DNA of 9,161 nucleotides from an uncultured Rikenellaceae bacterium (GCA_947074135.1 CAMTOL010000078.1:1-9161); one strand, 5' to 3'. Positions 1 to 7,089 are shown, counted from the stretch's first letter. Program-made: numbers and translations. Notes: generated by a model from the sequence alone, not told the origin.

Positions 1-65
1 CCAAGTGTACGACCAATACCCCTCCCTTTAACTACAACTGAAGTAATTGGTTTAAAAAGTATCAT
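1..65 (-). CDS. Possible 5' end of an unidentified leftward gene (partial)
   Basis: Reading leftward from an ATG at 65-63, the frame stays open to the window edge and gives about 21 residues starting MILFKPITSVVVKGRG. The other two leftward frames contain stops here. Base composition changes near position 60: the outer 60 bases are about 40% GC, while the stretch from 60 to 150 is much more AT-rich, as expected at a coding/intergenic boundary. A leftward TAnnTTTG element at 130-137 would give a leader of roughly 60 nt. The fragment is too short to assign a family. A rightward reading frame is also open from 1 to 150, so the assignment is tentative. Confidence 0.3.
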   Translation of the reverse strand, partial: MILFKPITSVVVKGRGIGRTL

Positions 66-129
66 AAAAGCAAGTGAAAGAATAAATCTAAAAAAGTTGA
101 AAAAGAAAAATAAATGCGTATATTTAGCA

Positions 130-137
130 CAAATATA
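130..137 (-). promoter_or_regulatory. Leftward Bacteroidota -7 promoter element (TATATTTG)
   Basis: Read leftward the bases are TATATTTG, an exact match to the Bacteroidota -7 consensus TAnnTTTG. No TTTG lies at the usual 19-21 bp upstream spacing, so only half of the bipartite promoter is visible. It would serve the possible leftward gene starting at 65. Confidence 0.4.
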
Positions 138-150
138 TCTAAAAAATAGT

Positions 151-158
151 TAAATTTG
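151..158 (+). promoter_or_regulatory. Rightward -7 promoter element for the merR-nif3-zinc ribbon cluster
   Basis: TAAATTTG matches the TAnnTTTG -7 consensus and lies 48 bp before the MerR-type ATG. That places transcription start around 163 with a leader of roughly 40-45 nt. A TTTG -33 element at proper spacing is missing, so the promoter may be weak or factor-dependent. The next two genes have no such element in their short upstream gaps, so this is the likely promoter of all three. Confidence 0.45.
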
Positions 159-206
159 CTCATCAAAAACAATTATTAGGTTTACAAGCATAATAACAGA
201 ATCAAT

Positions 207-764
207 ATGGCAAAGAATCGGCGCCTATACTATACAATGGGACAAGTATGCGAGATGTTTGATTTACCTCCATCAACTATTCGTTTTTGGGAAAAACGTT
301 TCAAGGCTATCGCTCCACGAAAAAATGCAAAAGGTAATCGTCTTTTTACGCCAACTGATGTTGAAAATCTCAAACTAATATACCATCTAGTAAAGGAGAA
401 GAAGATGACTCTCTCTGGCGCTGAAACCTATATGATGCAACGAAAGGCTGCTGCGAAAGGCGAGATGAGTATGGTTGAAATATTGCAAAAAATCAGAGCA
501 ACACTCGTCGAAATCCGCCAAGAGATTGAAACCGCCGAACAGGTACATAAAGAACAAGACGACATACAAATTGTAATTAAAAGTGAACAAATAGACGAAT
601 TACAAGCTATTGAGGTAGAGTATAAACCTCAAACTTTTAACGCAACCCCAAAAACAGAAAATGGTGAACAAAAGATAGATAACAACTCCGAACCTTACGA
701 AAACAACGAACAAACAACCGCAGAGGAACACTTCACGCGTTTCGAACAACTATCACTCTTTTAA
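207..764 (+). CDS. MerR-type transcriptional regulator with C-terminal clamp-binding-like motif
   Basis: A DNA-binding protein of 185 residues. Residues about 8-75 form a MerR winged helix-turn-helix: YYTMGQVCEMF, then the RFWEKRF signature at 26-32, the wing around 36-47 (KGNRLFTP), and a second helical part ending YHLVKEKKMTLSGAE. Residues about 86-112 (MSMVEILQKIRATLVEIRQEI) look like the dimerisation helix. From about 113 to 178 the chain is acidic, rich in N, E and Q, and probably disordered. No effector-binding domain or metal-site cysteine cluster is present; the single Cys is C15 in the HTH. The last five residues are QLSLF. Bacteroidota commonly carry such short MerR-like proteins beside housekeeping genes; their targets are not inferable here. 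The ATG at 207 fits the start of the MerR fold. The stop lies 19 bp before the Nif3 gene, indicating cotranscription. Confidence 0.9.
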   Translation: MAKNRRLYYTMGQVCEMFDLPPSTIRFWEKRFKAIAPRKNAKGNRLFTPTDVENLKLIYHLVKEKKMTLSGAETYMMQRKAAAKGEMSMVEILQKIRATLVEIRQEIETAEQVHKEQDDIQIVIKSEQIDELQAIEVEYKPQTFNATPKTENGEQKIDNNSEPYENNEQTTAEEHFTRFEQLSLF

Positions 765-783
765 CAACCTACAATAACAAACA

Positions 784-1572
784 ATGCCAAAGATAAACGA
801 AATAATTGAAGCTATAGAGGATTTTGCACCGCCTACTTTGCAAGAAAAGTGGGATAATTGCGGGGTACAAATCGGTTATGAGCTGGAGCGAGAGTGCAGT
901 GGCGCACTTCTTGCTCTAGATGTCACTATGGCTGCTTTAAGAGAGGCGTTAAAAGTTGGGGCAAACTTGATTATTACACACCACCCAATGTTGATTGAGG
1001 GAGTGCGTAATTTCACAGATTTAACCGAAAAAGGGCGAATTATCAGAGAGTCCATAGCAAACGGCATTGTAATTTACAGTGCTCACACTTCGTTAGACAG
1101 CTGCAAAGGCGGACTAAACGATTATCTAGCAAAACTATTAGAACTGCAACAAATCAAAGTACTAGAACCGATTGATGGCTGCTCAAACGAAGGTCTTGGT
1201 CGAGTTGGAGAGCTCAATAGTAGTATCACACCAAATGAGCTTGCAAAAAAACTCAAAAGAATACTAAACTTATCATCAATTCGTTATAGTGAAGGTGGTA
1301 AAGAGATTCGAACAATTGCACTCTGCTCGGGTGGTGGCAGTTCTATGTTGGACAGTGCCAAAAGAGCAGGAGTTGACGCCTATTTGTGTGGCGATTTGAA
1401 GTACCATAACTTCGAAGATATGGCAACTTTCGGCATTTCACTTTTCGATATTGGTCATTTTGAGAGCGAAATTTTTGCTATTGAGATTTTTAGGAGTATT
1501 ATTTCGAAAAAATTTACTACCTTTGCACCCCACAATTTTTATTACAACCCAGTAATAACAGTTAATAAATAG
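784..1572 (+). CDS. Nif3-family dinuclear metal-centre protein (GTP cyclohydrolase I type 2-like), short form
   Basis: A cytoplasmic Nif3/YbgI-family protein of 262 residues; the family forms toroidal hexamers with a dinuclear metal site per subunit. Visible motifs are WDNCGVQIG (23-31), LDVT (45-48), ITHHPML with metal-ligand histidines H66/H67, SAHTSLD with D105, and GHFESE with H225 and E229, whose four-residue spacing equals that of the E. coli YbgI ligands H215/E219. The GGGSSMLDSAKRAGVDAYLCGDLK-type block near 183-206 is also characteristic. Many Bacteroidota homologues are about 365 residues because of a PII-like insert in the middle; this one goes straight from LEPID (127-131) to GLGRVGEL (137-144) and has no insert. 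The biochemical role is uncertain: some homologues are annotated as GTP cyclohydrolases, but a physiological substrate is not generally established. It lies 19 bp after the MerR-type gene and 29 bp before the zinc-ribbon gene. Confidence 0.93.
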   Translation: MPKINEIIEAIEDFAPPTLQEKWDNCGVQIGYELERECSGALLALDVTMAALREALKVGANLIITHHPMLIEGVRNFTDLTEKGRIIRESIANGIVIYSAHTSLDSCKGGLNDYLAKLLELQQIKVLEPIDGCSNEGLGRVGELNSSITPNELAKKLKRILNLSSIRYSEGGKEIRTIALCSGGGSSMLDSAKRAGVDAYLCGDLKYHNFEDMATFGISLFDIGHFESEIFAIEIFRSIISKKFTTFAPHNFYYNPVITVNK

Positions 1573-1601
1573 AGATTAACTTTTTCAATTTTTTATAAAA
1601 A

Positions 1602-2441
1602 ATGGCAACTAAATCATCGACTGCAACATCAAAAAAGAGCACTACAAGTGCAGAAAACACAACCAAAGATACCGCTGTTAAAGCTGCACCTAAGAGCAGC
1701 AGTGATGTTAAAGAGTTCTCGACTGCCGAAAAAATTGCAGCTCTTTATGAGCTTCAACTAATCGACAGCCGCATTGACGAAATTAACCATATAAAAGGTT
1801 CACTTCCTAATGAGGTTAATGATATGGAAGATGCTGTTGCTGGTGCTGAAGCCCTAATTGCCAAACACACATCAGAAGTAGAAGCTGCTCAAAATGCGGT
1901 TAAAGCTAAAAAAGAGGAGATTGAACAAGCTAAAAACTTAATTGCTAAATACGAAGAGCAACAAAAAGAGGTGCGCAATAATCGCGAATTTGAATCATTA
2001 GGAAAAGAGGTTGAGTACCAAAATCTAGAAATCGAACTTTGCGAAAAACGCATTAAGGAGTTTAACGCAGAGGCAAAGGCAAAAAAAGTCTTGGCAGAAG
2101 AAGCAGGCGAACTACTCAAGGACCGTCAAAAAGAGCTTGAGGCAAAACGCAAAGAGCTGGAGAGCATTGAAGAGGAGAGTGCTGATGAGTTGAACCAACT
2201 AAACGGCGAAGCAAGTGTCATCAAAGAGAAAATTGATGAGAGATTACTAAATGCATATGAGAGGATTCGCAAAAATACTCGCAATGGACTTGCGGTAGTT
2301 ACTGTTGAACGTGATGCTTGCGGAGGTTGTTTTAACCGTATCCCGCCTCAACGCCAAATTGATATTGAAGCAAGCAAAAAAGTAATTGTTTGCGAATATT
2401 GCGGACGCGTATTGGTATCGAGCAATCTTGCAGGCGAATAG
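1602..2441 (+). CDS. Coiled-coil C4-type zinc-ribbon protein (CT398/HP0958-like)
   Basis: A 279-residue protein in three parts. Residues 1-38 are a low-complexity Lys/Ser/Thr/Ala tail. Residues about 41-225 form a long, highly charged helical hairpin, probably a coiled coil, with the family block RNNREFESLGKEVEYQ (125-140). Residues 238-271 are a zinc ribbon with ligands C240-x2-C243 and C264-x2-C267, including CGGCFNRIPPQRQ and CEYCGRV. The family includes chlamydial CT398 (CdsZ) and Helicobacter HP0958 (FlgZ), which act as protein- or RNA-binding adaptors in secretion or flagellar systems; neither system is visible here, so the role is unknown. Adjacency to a Nif3 gene is also seen in Helicobacter (HP0958/HP0959). 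The N-terminal tail is longer than the short start common in Bacteroides homologues. ATG at 1602 is the first in-frame Met. A terminator follows 21 bp after the stop. Confidence 0.9.
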   Translation: MATKSSTATSKKSTTSAENTTKDTAVKAAPKSSSDVKEFSTAEKIAALYELQLIDSRIDEINHIKGSLPNEVNDMEDAVAGAEALIAKHTSEVEAAQNAVKAKKEEIEQAKNLIAKYEEQQKEVRNNREFESLGKEVEYQNLEIELCEKRIKEFNAEAKAKKVLAEEAGELLKDRQKELEAKRKELESIEEESADELNQLNGEASVIKEKIDERLLNAYERIRKNTRNGLAVVTVERDACGGCFNRIPPQRQIDIEASKKVIVCEYCGRVLVSSNLAGE

Positions 2442-2462
2442 AGTAATATCTACCAAATAAAG

Positions 2463-2504
2463 AAAAGAGGTCATTGAAACACTAGTTTTTCGATGACCTC
2501 TTTT
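2463..2504. terminator. Bidirectional rho-independent terminator between zinc-ribbon gene and recQ
   Basis: Bases 2463-2479 pair with 2488-2504 to give a 17-bp stem with one G·T wobble (2475/2492) and an 8-nt loop at 2480-2487. The core is GAGGTCAT/ATGACCTC. The left arm starts with an A run and the right arm runs into a T tract, so U-tailed hairpins form in both directions. It sits between two convergent genes and can end both transcripts. Confidence 0.9.
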
Positions 2505-2547
2505 TTTGCTTTACGAACTAAAGCTGAAAATATATCTCAATTATCTA

Positions 2548-4743
2548 TCAGTTCCCTAATTCTGACAAGAACTTTATACGCACAAGTCGAATTTCTGTCG
2601 TAGTATAATCACCACCAAGCGTTACCTCAGCCTCTGAAATACTATCGCTTTGAGCCTCCTCTCTAAAATACTCCATTATATCTTCGACCTTGTCTTCGTC
2701 AACATTTTCGGCAATGTAATAATCCAGATTTAATTTTGTGCCAGCATTTACAATAGCCTCCAACTCATCCAACAAGTCATCCATATTCCAACCCTTTGTT
2801 TTTGCTATATCTTGCAAATCCATATGGCGGTCAATAGACTGAATCAAAAAGACTTTGCCAGCACTTTTATTAGCAACGCTACGAACAACCATATCCTGAG
2901 GGCGTTCAATACCTTTTTCCTCAACATATTTAGCTATAAGTTTAATGAAATCGCCACCAAACTTACGAGCTTTACCCATACCTACGCCCGTAATCTTACA
3001 CATATCCTCCATCGTTACAGGATATTGAACTGCCATATCTTCTAGGCTTTGCTCCTGAAAAATCACAAACGGTGGCAAATTTCGACGCTTTGATATATCT
3101 TTTCTCAATCCTTCAAGCATCTTATATAACTCCATATCGGCAGCACCAGAACCAGCACTTCGGTTTTGCGACGAAACCTCATCGTCAGAATCAACACTGA
3201 ACTTACGATTCGAAGCAACCTCAATTGTATATTGCTTTTTAAGATATTGTTTCCCTTTCTCACTAATAGTCAAGACTCCATAATTCTCAATATCTTTGTT
3301 GAGCAAACCTTCAAGTTCAGCCGCGCGAATCACAGCTCTCCAATAGAGCTCATCTTTTTCGCTACCCGATCCAAACTCTTTTAATTTATTATGAGAATAT
3401 GTTTTAATAAGATTTGTAACCTTACCAACCATAAACGATACTAAATAATCTCCTTTCTGTCCTCCATCAACAGCAACAACAGCATTAAGCAACTGCTCCA
3501 CCTCAAGTGTTGCATCTTCGCGAGTAACAGGATTCAGACAGTTATCGCAACAGCCACAATTATCTTGTTCGTACTTCTCGCCAAAATAGTGCATCAAAAT
3601 TTTGCGCCTACAAACTGTACTTTCGGCATATTCGACAGTTTCGCTTAACAACAACCCACCAATCTCTTGCTCAGAAACAGGTTTACCTTGCATAAATTTT
3701 TCGAGCTTTTGTATATCTTTATAAGCATAGAAAGTTACACAATTTCCCTCTCCCCCATCGCGACCAGCACGACCGGTTTCTTGGTAATAACCCTCCAACG
3801 ATTTAGGAATATCATAGTGAATTACAAAACGAACATCTGGTTTATCGATACCCATACCAAATGCAATAGTGGCAACAATCACATCAACCTCCTCCATCAA
3901 GAATTTATCTTGATTTTCAGCCCTAGTCGCAGCATCAATACCAGCGTGATATGGTAACGCTTTAATATCATTCACTTTGAGCAATTCTGCTAACTCCTCT
4001 ACTTTTTTGCGCGACAAACAGTAAATAATGCCTGATTTACCAGCATTATTTTTTATGTACTTTATTATCTCTCTCGAAGCAGAAACCTTTGGTCTAATCT
4101 CGTAATATAAGTTATCTCTGTTAAACGAACTTTTAAACACATCAGCACCCAACATACCTAGATTTTTTTGGATATCAGCTTGTACTTTAGGGGTTGCTGT
4201 GGCTGTAAGAGCTATAATTGGCGCTATTCCAATCTCGGATACGATAGGGCGAATACGGCGATACTCTGGTCGAAAATCGTGTCCCCACTCCGAAATACAG
4301 TGAGCCTCATCAATTGCATAAAATGAAACTTTAACCTGTTTGAGCAGTTCAACATTCTCCTCTTTTGTTAGAGATTCGGGAGCAAAGTACAATAATTTGG
4401 TTCGACCAGAGAGGACATCTTCACGAACTTTAGTAAGAGCACTTCTCGAGAGCGAGGAGTTAATGAAATGAGCTACACCATCTTCCATAGCAAAAGTACG
4501 AATAGCATCAACCTGATTTTTCATCAACGCAATAAGCGGAGATATAACAACGGCAATACCATTCAAAATAAGAGCAGGTAGCTGGTAACACAAAGATTTA
4601 CCGCCTCCAGTTGGCATCAGCACAAAAGTATCCCTACCATTTAACAAGTTTCGGATAACTAATTCCTGATTTCCTTTGAACGCAGCAAAACCAAAGTGAC
4701 GCTTTAACGCCTCATATAGAGTATCTTCTAATTCTTTAGCCAA
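2548..4743 (-). CDS. recQ: ATP-dependent DNA helicase RecQ
   Basis: A 3'-5' superfamily 2 DNA helicase for recombination and fork repair. Numbered from the TTG at 4743 (731 residues): motif 0 FGFAAFKGNQ (17-26), Walker A TGGGKS (45-50), DEAH (145-148), the aromatic-rich loop SEWGHDFRPEY (151-161), and arginine-finger motif VI QETGRAGRDG (321-330). The RecQ zinc site is intact with C378, C396, C399 and C402, spaced as in E. coli C380/397/400/403. An RQC winged helix follows (about 408-510) and an HRDC domain (about 537-608). The last ~120 residues form an extra C-terminal region as seen in ~730-residue Bacteroidota RecQs. Start choice: an in-frame ATG at 4794 and a longer frame to 4848 exist. 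The added residues (ISIFNLYFHLK) look like translated intergenic DNA, and the likely promoter at 4786-4793 would start transcription downstream of them. TTG at 4743 gives MAKELEDTLYEAL, a natural N-terminus. Stop is TGA. Confidence 0.95.
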   Translation of the reverse strand: MAKELEDTLYEALKRHFGFAAFKGNQELVIRNLLNGRDTFVLMPTGGGKSLCYQLPALILNGIAVVISPLIALMKNQVDAIRTFAMEDGVAHFINSSLSRSALTKVREDVLSGRTKLLYFAPESLTKEENVELLKQVKVSFYAIDEAHCISEWGHDFRPEYRRIRPIVSEIGIAPIIALTATATPKVQADIQKNLGMLGADVFKSSFNRDNLYYEIRPKVSASREIIKYIKNNAGKSGIIYCLSRKKVEELAELLKVNDIKALPYHAGIDAATRAENQDKFLMEEVDVIVATIAFGMGIDKPDVRFVIHYDIPKSLEGYYQETGRAGRDGGEGNCVTFYAYKDIQKLEKFMQGKPVSEQEIGGLLLSETVEYAESTVCRRKILMHYFGEKYEQDNCGCCDNCLNPVTREDATLEVEQLLNAVVAVDGGQKGDYLVSFMVGKVTNLIKTYSHNKLKEFGSGSEKDELYWRAVIRAAELEGLLNKDIENYGVLTISEKGKQYLKKQYTIEVASNRKFSVDSDDEVSSQNRSAGSGAADMELYKMLEGLRKDISKRRNLPPFVIFQEQSLEDMAVQYPVTMEDMCKITGVGMGKARKFGGDFIKLIAKYVEEKGIERPQDMVVRSVANKSAGKVFLIQSIDRHMDLQDIAKTKGWNMDDLLDELEAIVNAGTKLNLDYYIAENVDEDKVEDIMEYFREEAQSDSISEAEVTLGGDYTTTEIRLVRIKFLSELGN

Positions 4744-4785
4744 CGTTTTTAAATGAAAATATAGATTAAAGATACTAATTTTTGA

Positions 4786-4793
4786 CAAATTCA
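4786..4793 (-). promoter_or_regulatory. Likely leftward -7 element for recQ (TGAATTTG, one mismatch)
   Basis: Read leftward, TGAATTTG differs from TAnnTTTG at one position. It would start recQ transcription near 4780 and leave a leader of roughly 35-40 nt before the TTG at 4743. No TTTG is found at -33 spacing. It lies back to back with the kdsD -7 element at 4797-4804. Confidence 0.35.
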
Positions 4794-4796
4794 TAC

Positions 4797-4804
4797 TATA
4801 TTTG
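4797..4804 (+). promoter_or_regulatory. Rightward -7 element for kdsD (TATATTTG)
   Basis: TATATTTG is an exact TAnnTTTG match on the rightward strand. Transcription would begin at about 4809-4811, only 6-8 nt before the GTG start of kdsD at 4817. It overlaps the alternative TTG start (4802-4804), which therefore could not lie in the transcript. A TTTG occurs at 4781-4784 but is only 12 bp upstream, too close to be a standard -33 element. Confidence 0.5.
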
Positions 4805-4816
4805 CAAAAAAAAATC

Positions 4817-5788
4817 GTGAAAAAAAATTTAGACAACTCTTCAATCATAGATTTTGCTCGTGGTGTAGTAGAAATTGAACGCTCTGCAATTGAGTCAATT
4901 GAAAACTATATCGATGAAAATTTTTCTCAAATAGTAAATCTAATCTTCAACTCAAAAGGGAGATTAATTATCACTGGAATAGGTAAAAGTGCTATTATTG
5001 GTCAGAAAATAGTAGCCACATTAAACTCAACTGGAACCCCATCAGTATTTCTTCACGCTGCCGATGCCATCCACGGCGATTTGGGTGTTATACAGAACTC
5101 TGATATTGTGCTATGTATAAGCAAAAGCGGAAACTCTCCAGAAATTAAAGTCCTAGTACCACTTATCAAAGCAATGGGCAATACAGTTATAGCTATGGTT
5201 GGTAACATAGGTTCATTTCTGGACGAAACTGCTGACTATACACTCAACACAACTGTCACAAACGAAGCCTGTCCAAACAACCTCGCCCCCACGGCGAGTA
5301 CAACTGCCCAACTTGTTATGGGTGATGCATTAGCTATGACTCTATTGAAACTTCGTGGGTTTACGTCAGAAGATTTCTCGAAATTTCACCCCGGTGGAGC
5401 TCTTGGCAAGAAACTATACACAACAGTTGGCGATATTATTTCGGGAGCAATGCCAGAGGTTGATACCGAAGCCCACCTAGATAAAATAATTATAGAGATT
5501 AGCTCTAACCGACTTGGAGCAACTGCGGTGATAGAAAACGGAGTCGTTGTTGGAGTTATCACCGATGGCGACCTAAGAAGAATGCTCGAAAAAAGACGTG
5601 ACTTGGTCAAGGTCAGAGCAAAAGATATTATGAGTTGCAATCCAAAAGTGGTTGATTACGACGACTTGGCTATCAACGCTTACAATTTAATGGATAGCAA
5701 TAAAATCACAAATCTAATTGTACTACAAAATAAAAAATACAAAGGAATTATACATATGCACGACATACATAGTCAAGGCGTGGTATAA
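4817..5788 (+). CDS. kdsD: D-arabinose 5-phosphate isomerase (KpsF/GutQ/KdsD family)
   Basis: Converts D-ribulose 5-phosphate to D-arabinose 5-phosphate, the first step toward Kdo for LPS inner core; cytoplasmic. From GTG at 4817 it is 323 residues (E. coli KdsD has 328). An N-terminal SIS domain holds ITGIGKSAIIGQKI (52-65), LHAADAIHGDLG (79-90), ISKSGNSPE (101-109) and KFHPGGALGKKL (189-200). The four catalytic residues of E. coli KdsD (K59, E111, E152, H193) correspond to K57, E109, E150 and H191, a constant offset of two. Two CBS domains follow (about 204-262 and 266-323), including GVITDGDLRR. The start is GTG because the only upstream in-frame candidate, TTG at 4802, lies inside the promoter -7 box, and the next Met is inside the SIS domain. 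Kdo function is favoured over capsule or sugar-alcohol paralogues because lptB is nearby and no capsule genes are visible. Confidence 0.92.
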   Translation: MKKNLDNSSIIDFARGVVEIERSAIESIENYIDENFSQIVNLIFNSKGRLIITGIGKSAIIGQKIVATLNSTGTPSVFLHAADAIHGDLGVIQNSDIVLCISKSGNSPEIKVLVPLIKAMGNTVIAMVGNIGSFLDETADYTLNTTVTNEACPNNLAPTASTTAQLVMGDALAMTLLKLRGFTSEDFSKFHPGGALGKKLYTTVGDIISGAMPEVDTEAHLDKIIIEISSNRLGATAVIENGVVVGVITDGDLRRMLEKRRDLVKVRAKDIMSCNPKVVDYDDLAINAYNLMDSNKITNLIVLQNKKYKGIIHMHDIHSQGVV

Positions 5789-5809
5789 ATTCGAGAAAAC
5801 TAAATGTAG

Positions 5810-5841
5810 TTTGGGAGTCAACGAAACTTTTATTACTTTTG
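5810..5841 (+). promoter_or_regulatory. Complete Bacteroidota promoter upstream of spt
   Basis: TTTG at 5810-5813, a 20-bp spacer, and TACTTTTG at 5834-5841 match the full consensus TTTG-N19-21-TAnnTTTG. Transcription should begin near 5846, giving a leader of about 59 nt before the ATG at 5905. It is the best-formed promoter in the window. It implies that spt, and probably lptB, can be transcribed independently of kdsD. Confidence 0.65.
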
Positions 5842-5904
5842 ATAAATTTTTAATTACATCCAAATACTTAACAGAAACTAAATCTTAATTGCAAACAATA
5901 AAAA

Positions 5905-7089
5905 ATGAAGCCTCTACAAGCAAAATTAACCAAATTTGATACCCCACAAAGGTTAAAAGAACAAAATGTCTATCCATATTTCCGCCCAATAGAAAGTGAA
6001 CAAGATACTGAAGTAATTATCAACGGCAAGAGAGTGTTGATGTTCGGCAGCAACTCTTATTTAGGTTTAACTAACCACCCAAAAGTAATTGAGGCATCGA
6101 TAGAAGCTACTCGCAAATATGGAACAGGCTGTGCAGGTTCTCCTTTTTTGAACGGAACGTTAGATATTCACAAAGAGCTAGAACACAAATTAGCTAAACT
6201 TGTTGGCAAAGAGGAGGCATTGTTGTACTCTACAGGTTTCGGAGTAAACCTCGGTACTATCTCTTGTCTAACTGGCAGAGAGGATTATGTGATTCAAGAC
6301 GAACTAGACCACGCCTCTATTATCGAAGGTCGTCGTTTGAGCTACTCAAATATTTTGAAGTTCAAACACAACAATATGAACTCATTGGCTAAGACTCTGT
6401 CGATGTGTGATTACGACAAAGTAAAACTCATTGTTGTCGATGGAGTATTTTCGATGGAAGGCGACGAAGCTCCACTAAAAGAGATTGTTGCACTGGCAAA
6501 AAAATTCAACGCCGATATTTTTGTTGATGAAGCTCACTCGCTTGGAGTTTTTGGCGACCACGGTCGAGGAATTTGTAATCACTATGGTGTGACAGATGAT
6601 GTTTCGTGTATTATGGGCACATTCTCTAAATCATTTGCTTCGATTGGAGGTTTTGTTGCCACTGACAAAGATACTGCAAACTATCTTCGCCACAACTCTC
6701 GTTCGTATATGTTCTCAGCAAGTATCACACCCGGTGCAACGGCTGCCGTTAGTGCAGCAATCGACATTATGCTATCTGAACCAGAGCGCATAAAACATCT
6801 TTGGAATTTGACACACTATGCTTGTAAAGGGTTCAAAGAGATGGGGTGCGAGGTTGGACATACTACAACTCCAATTATTCCGTTGTTTATCAGAGATAAC
6901 ATCAAAACGTTCCAAATCACTCACGAACTTTTCGATGAGGGTTTGTTCGTAAATCCAGTTGTGTCACCAGCGGTTGCACCAGACAGTACACTTATCCGTT
7001 TCTCGTTTATGGCTACTCACACTTTCGAACAGATTGATTACTCTTTCGACAAAATCGAAAGAATTTTTAAACGACACGGTATTCTTTAA
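5905..7089 (+). CDS. spt: Serine palmitoyltransferase (PLP-dependent alpha-oxoamine synthase)
   Basis: Condenses L-serine with a long-chain acyl thioester to form 3-ketosphinganine, the committed step of Bacteroidales sphingolipid synthesis. The protein is 394 residues, the usual length for Bacteroides/Porphyromonas SPT, with no membrane segment, as for soluble bacterial SPTs. PLP-site residues are H136 (ELDHAS), D208 and H211 (VDEAH) and Schiff-base K242 (GTFSKSFASIGG). They match Sphingomonas SPT H159, D231, H234 and K265 with a constant offset of 23. Other landmarks are GSNSYLGLTNHP (48-59), the GSPFLNGT loop (78-85) and the PVVSPAVAP segment near the C-terminus. The related enzymes 2-amino-3-ketobutyrate ligase, AONS and ALAS share the fold; the N-terminal YPYFRPIES stretch and host lineage favour SPT. 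Well-formed promoter upstream at 5810-5841; lptB follows after 46 bp. Confidence 0.88.
   Translation: MKPLQAKLTKFDTPQRLKEQNVYPYFRPIESEQDTEVIINGKRVLMFGSNSYLGLTNHPKVIEASIEATRKYGTGCAGSPFLNGTLDIHKELEHKLAKLVGKEEALLYSTGFGVNLGTISCLTGREDYVIQDELDHASIIEGRRLSYSNILKFKHNNMNSLAKTLSMCDYDKVKLIVVDGVFSMEGDEAPLKEIVALAKKFNADIFVDEAHSLGVFGDHGRGICNHYGVTDDVSCIMGTFSKSFASIGGFVATDKDTANYLRHNSRSYMFSASITPGATAAVSAAIDIMLSEPERIKHLWNLTHYACKGFKEMGCEVGHTTTPIIPLFIRDNIKTFQITHELFDEGLFVNPVVSPAVAPDSTLIRFSFMATHTFEQIDYSFDKIERIFKRHGIL

Noticed and set aside
1..150. Rightward open frame from the window edge to a TAA at 148-150
   Set aside because: Its second half is Lys/Asn-rich translation of AT-rich DNA, and it ends in the promoter region. 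The leftward reading fits the composition break near 60 better.
3667..3957. Rightward 96-codon open frame opposite recQ
   Set aside because: It lies wholly inside the RecQ helicase core on the other strand and resembles no family; the same applies to the other antisense frames within recQ, asnA, nif3 and the zinc-ribbon gene.
4794..4848. Longer RecQ N-terminus from ATG 4848 or ATG 4794
   Set aside because: The 4848 start overlaps kdsD coding sequence and the kdsD promoter. The added residues have no family similarity and lie upstream of the probable recQ transcription start.
5797..5812. Hairpin AAACTA-AATG-TAGTTT after kdsD as a terminator
   Set aside because: Only 6 mostly A-T pairs and no T tract follows; it also overlaps the -33 element of the spt promoter.
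6596..6793. 65-codon rightward frame inside spt
   Set aside because: A +1-shifted shadow across the conserved PLP-lysine region of spt, where the spt frame is intact.
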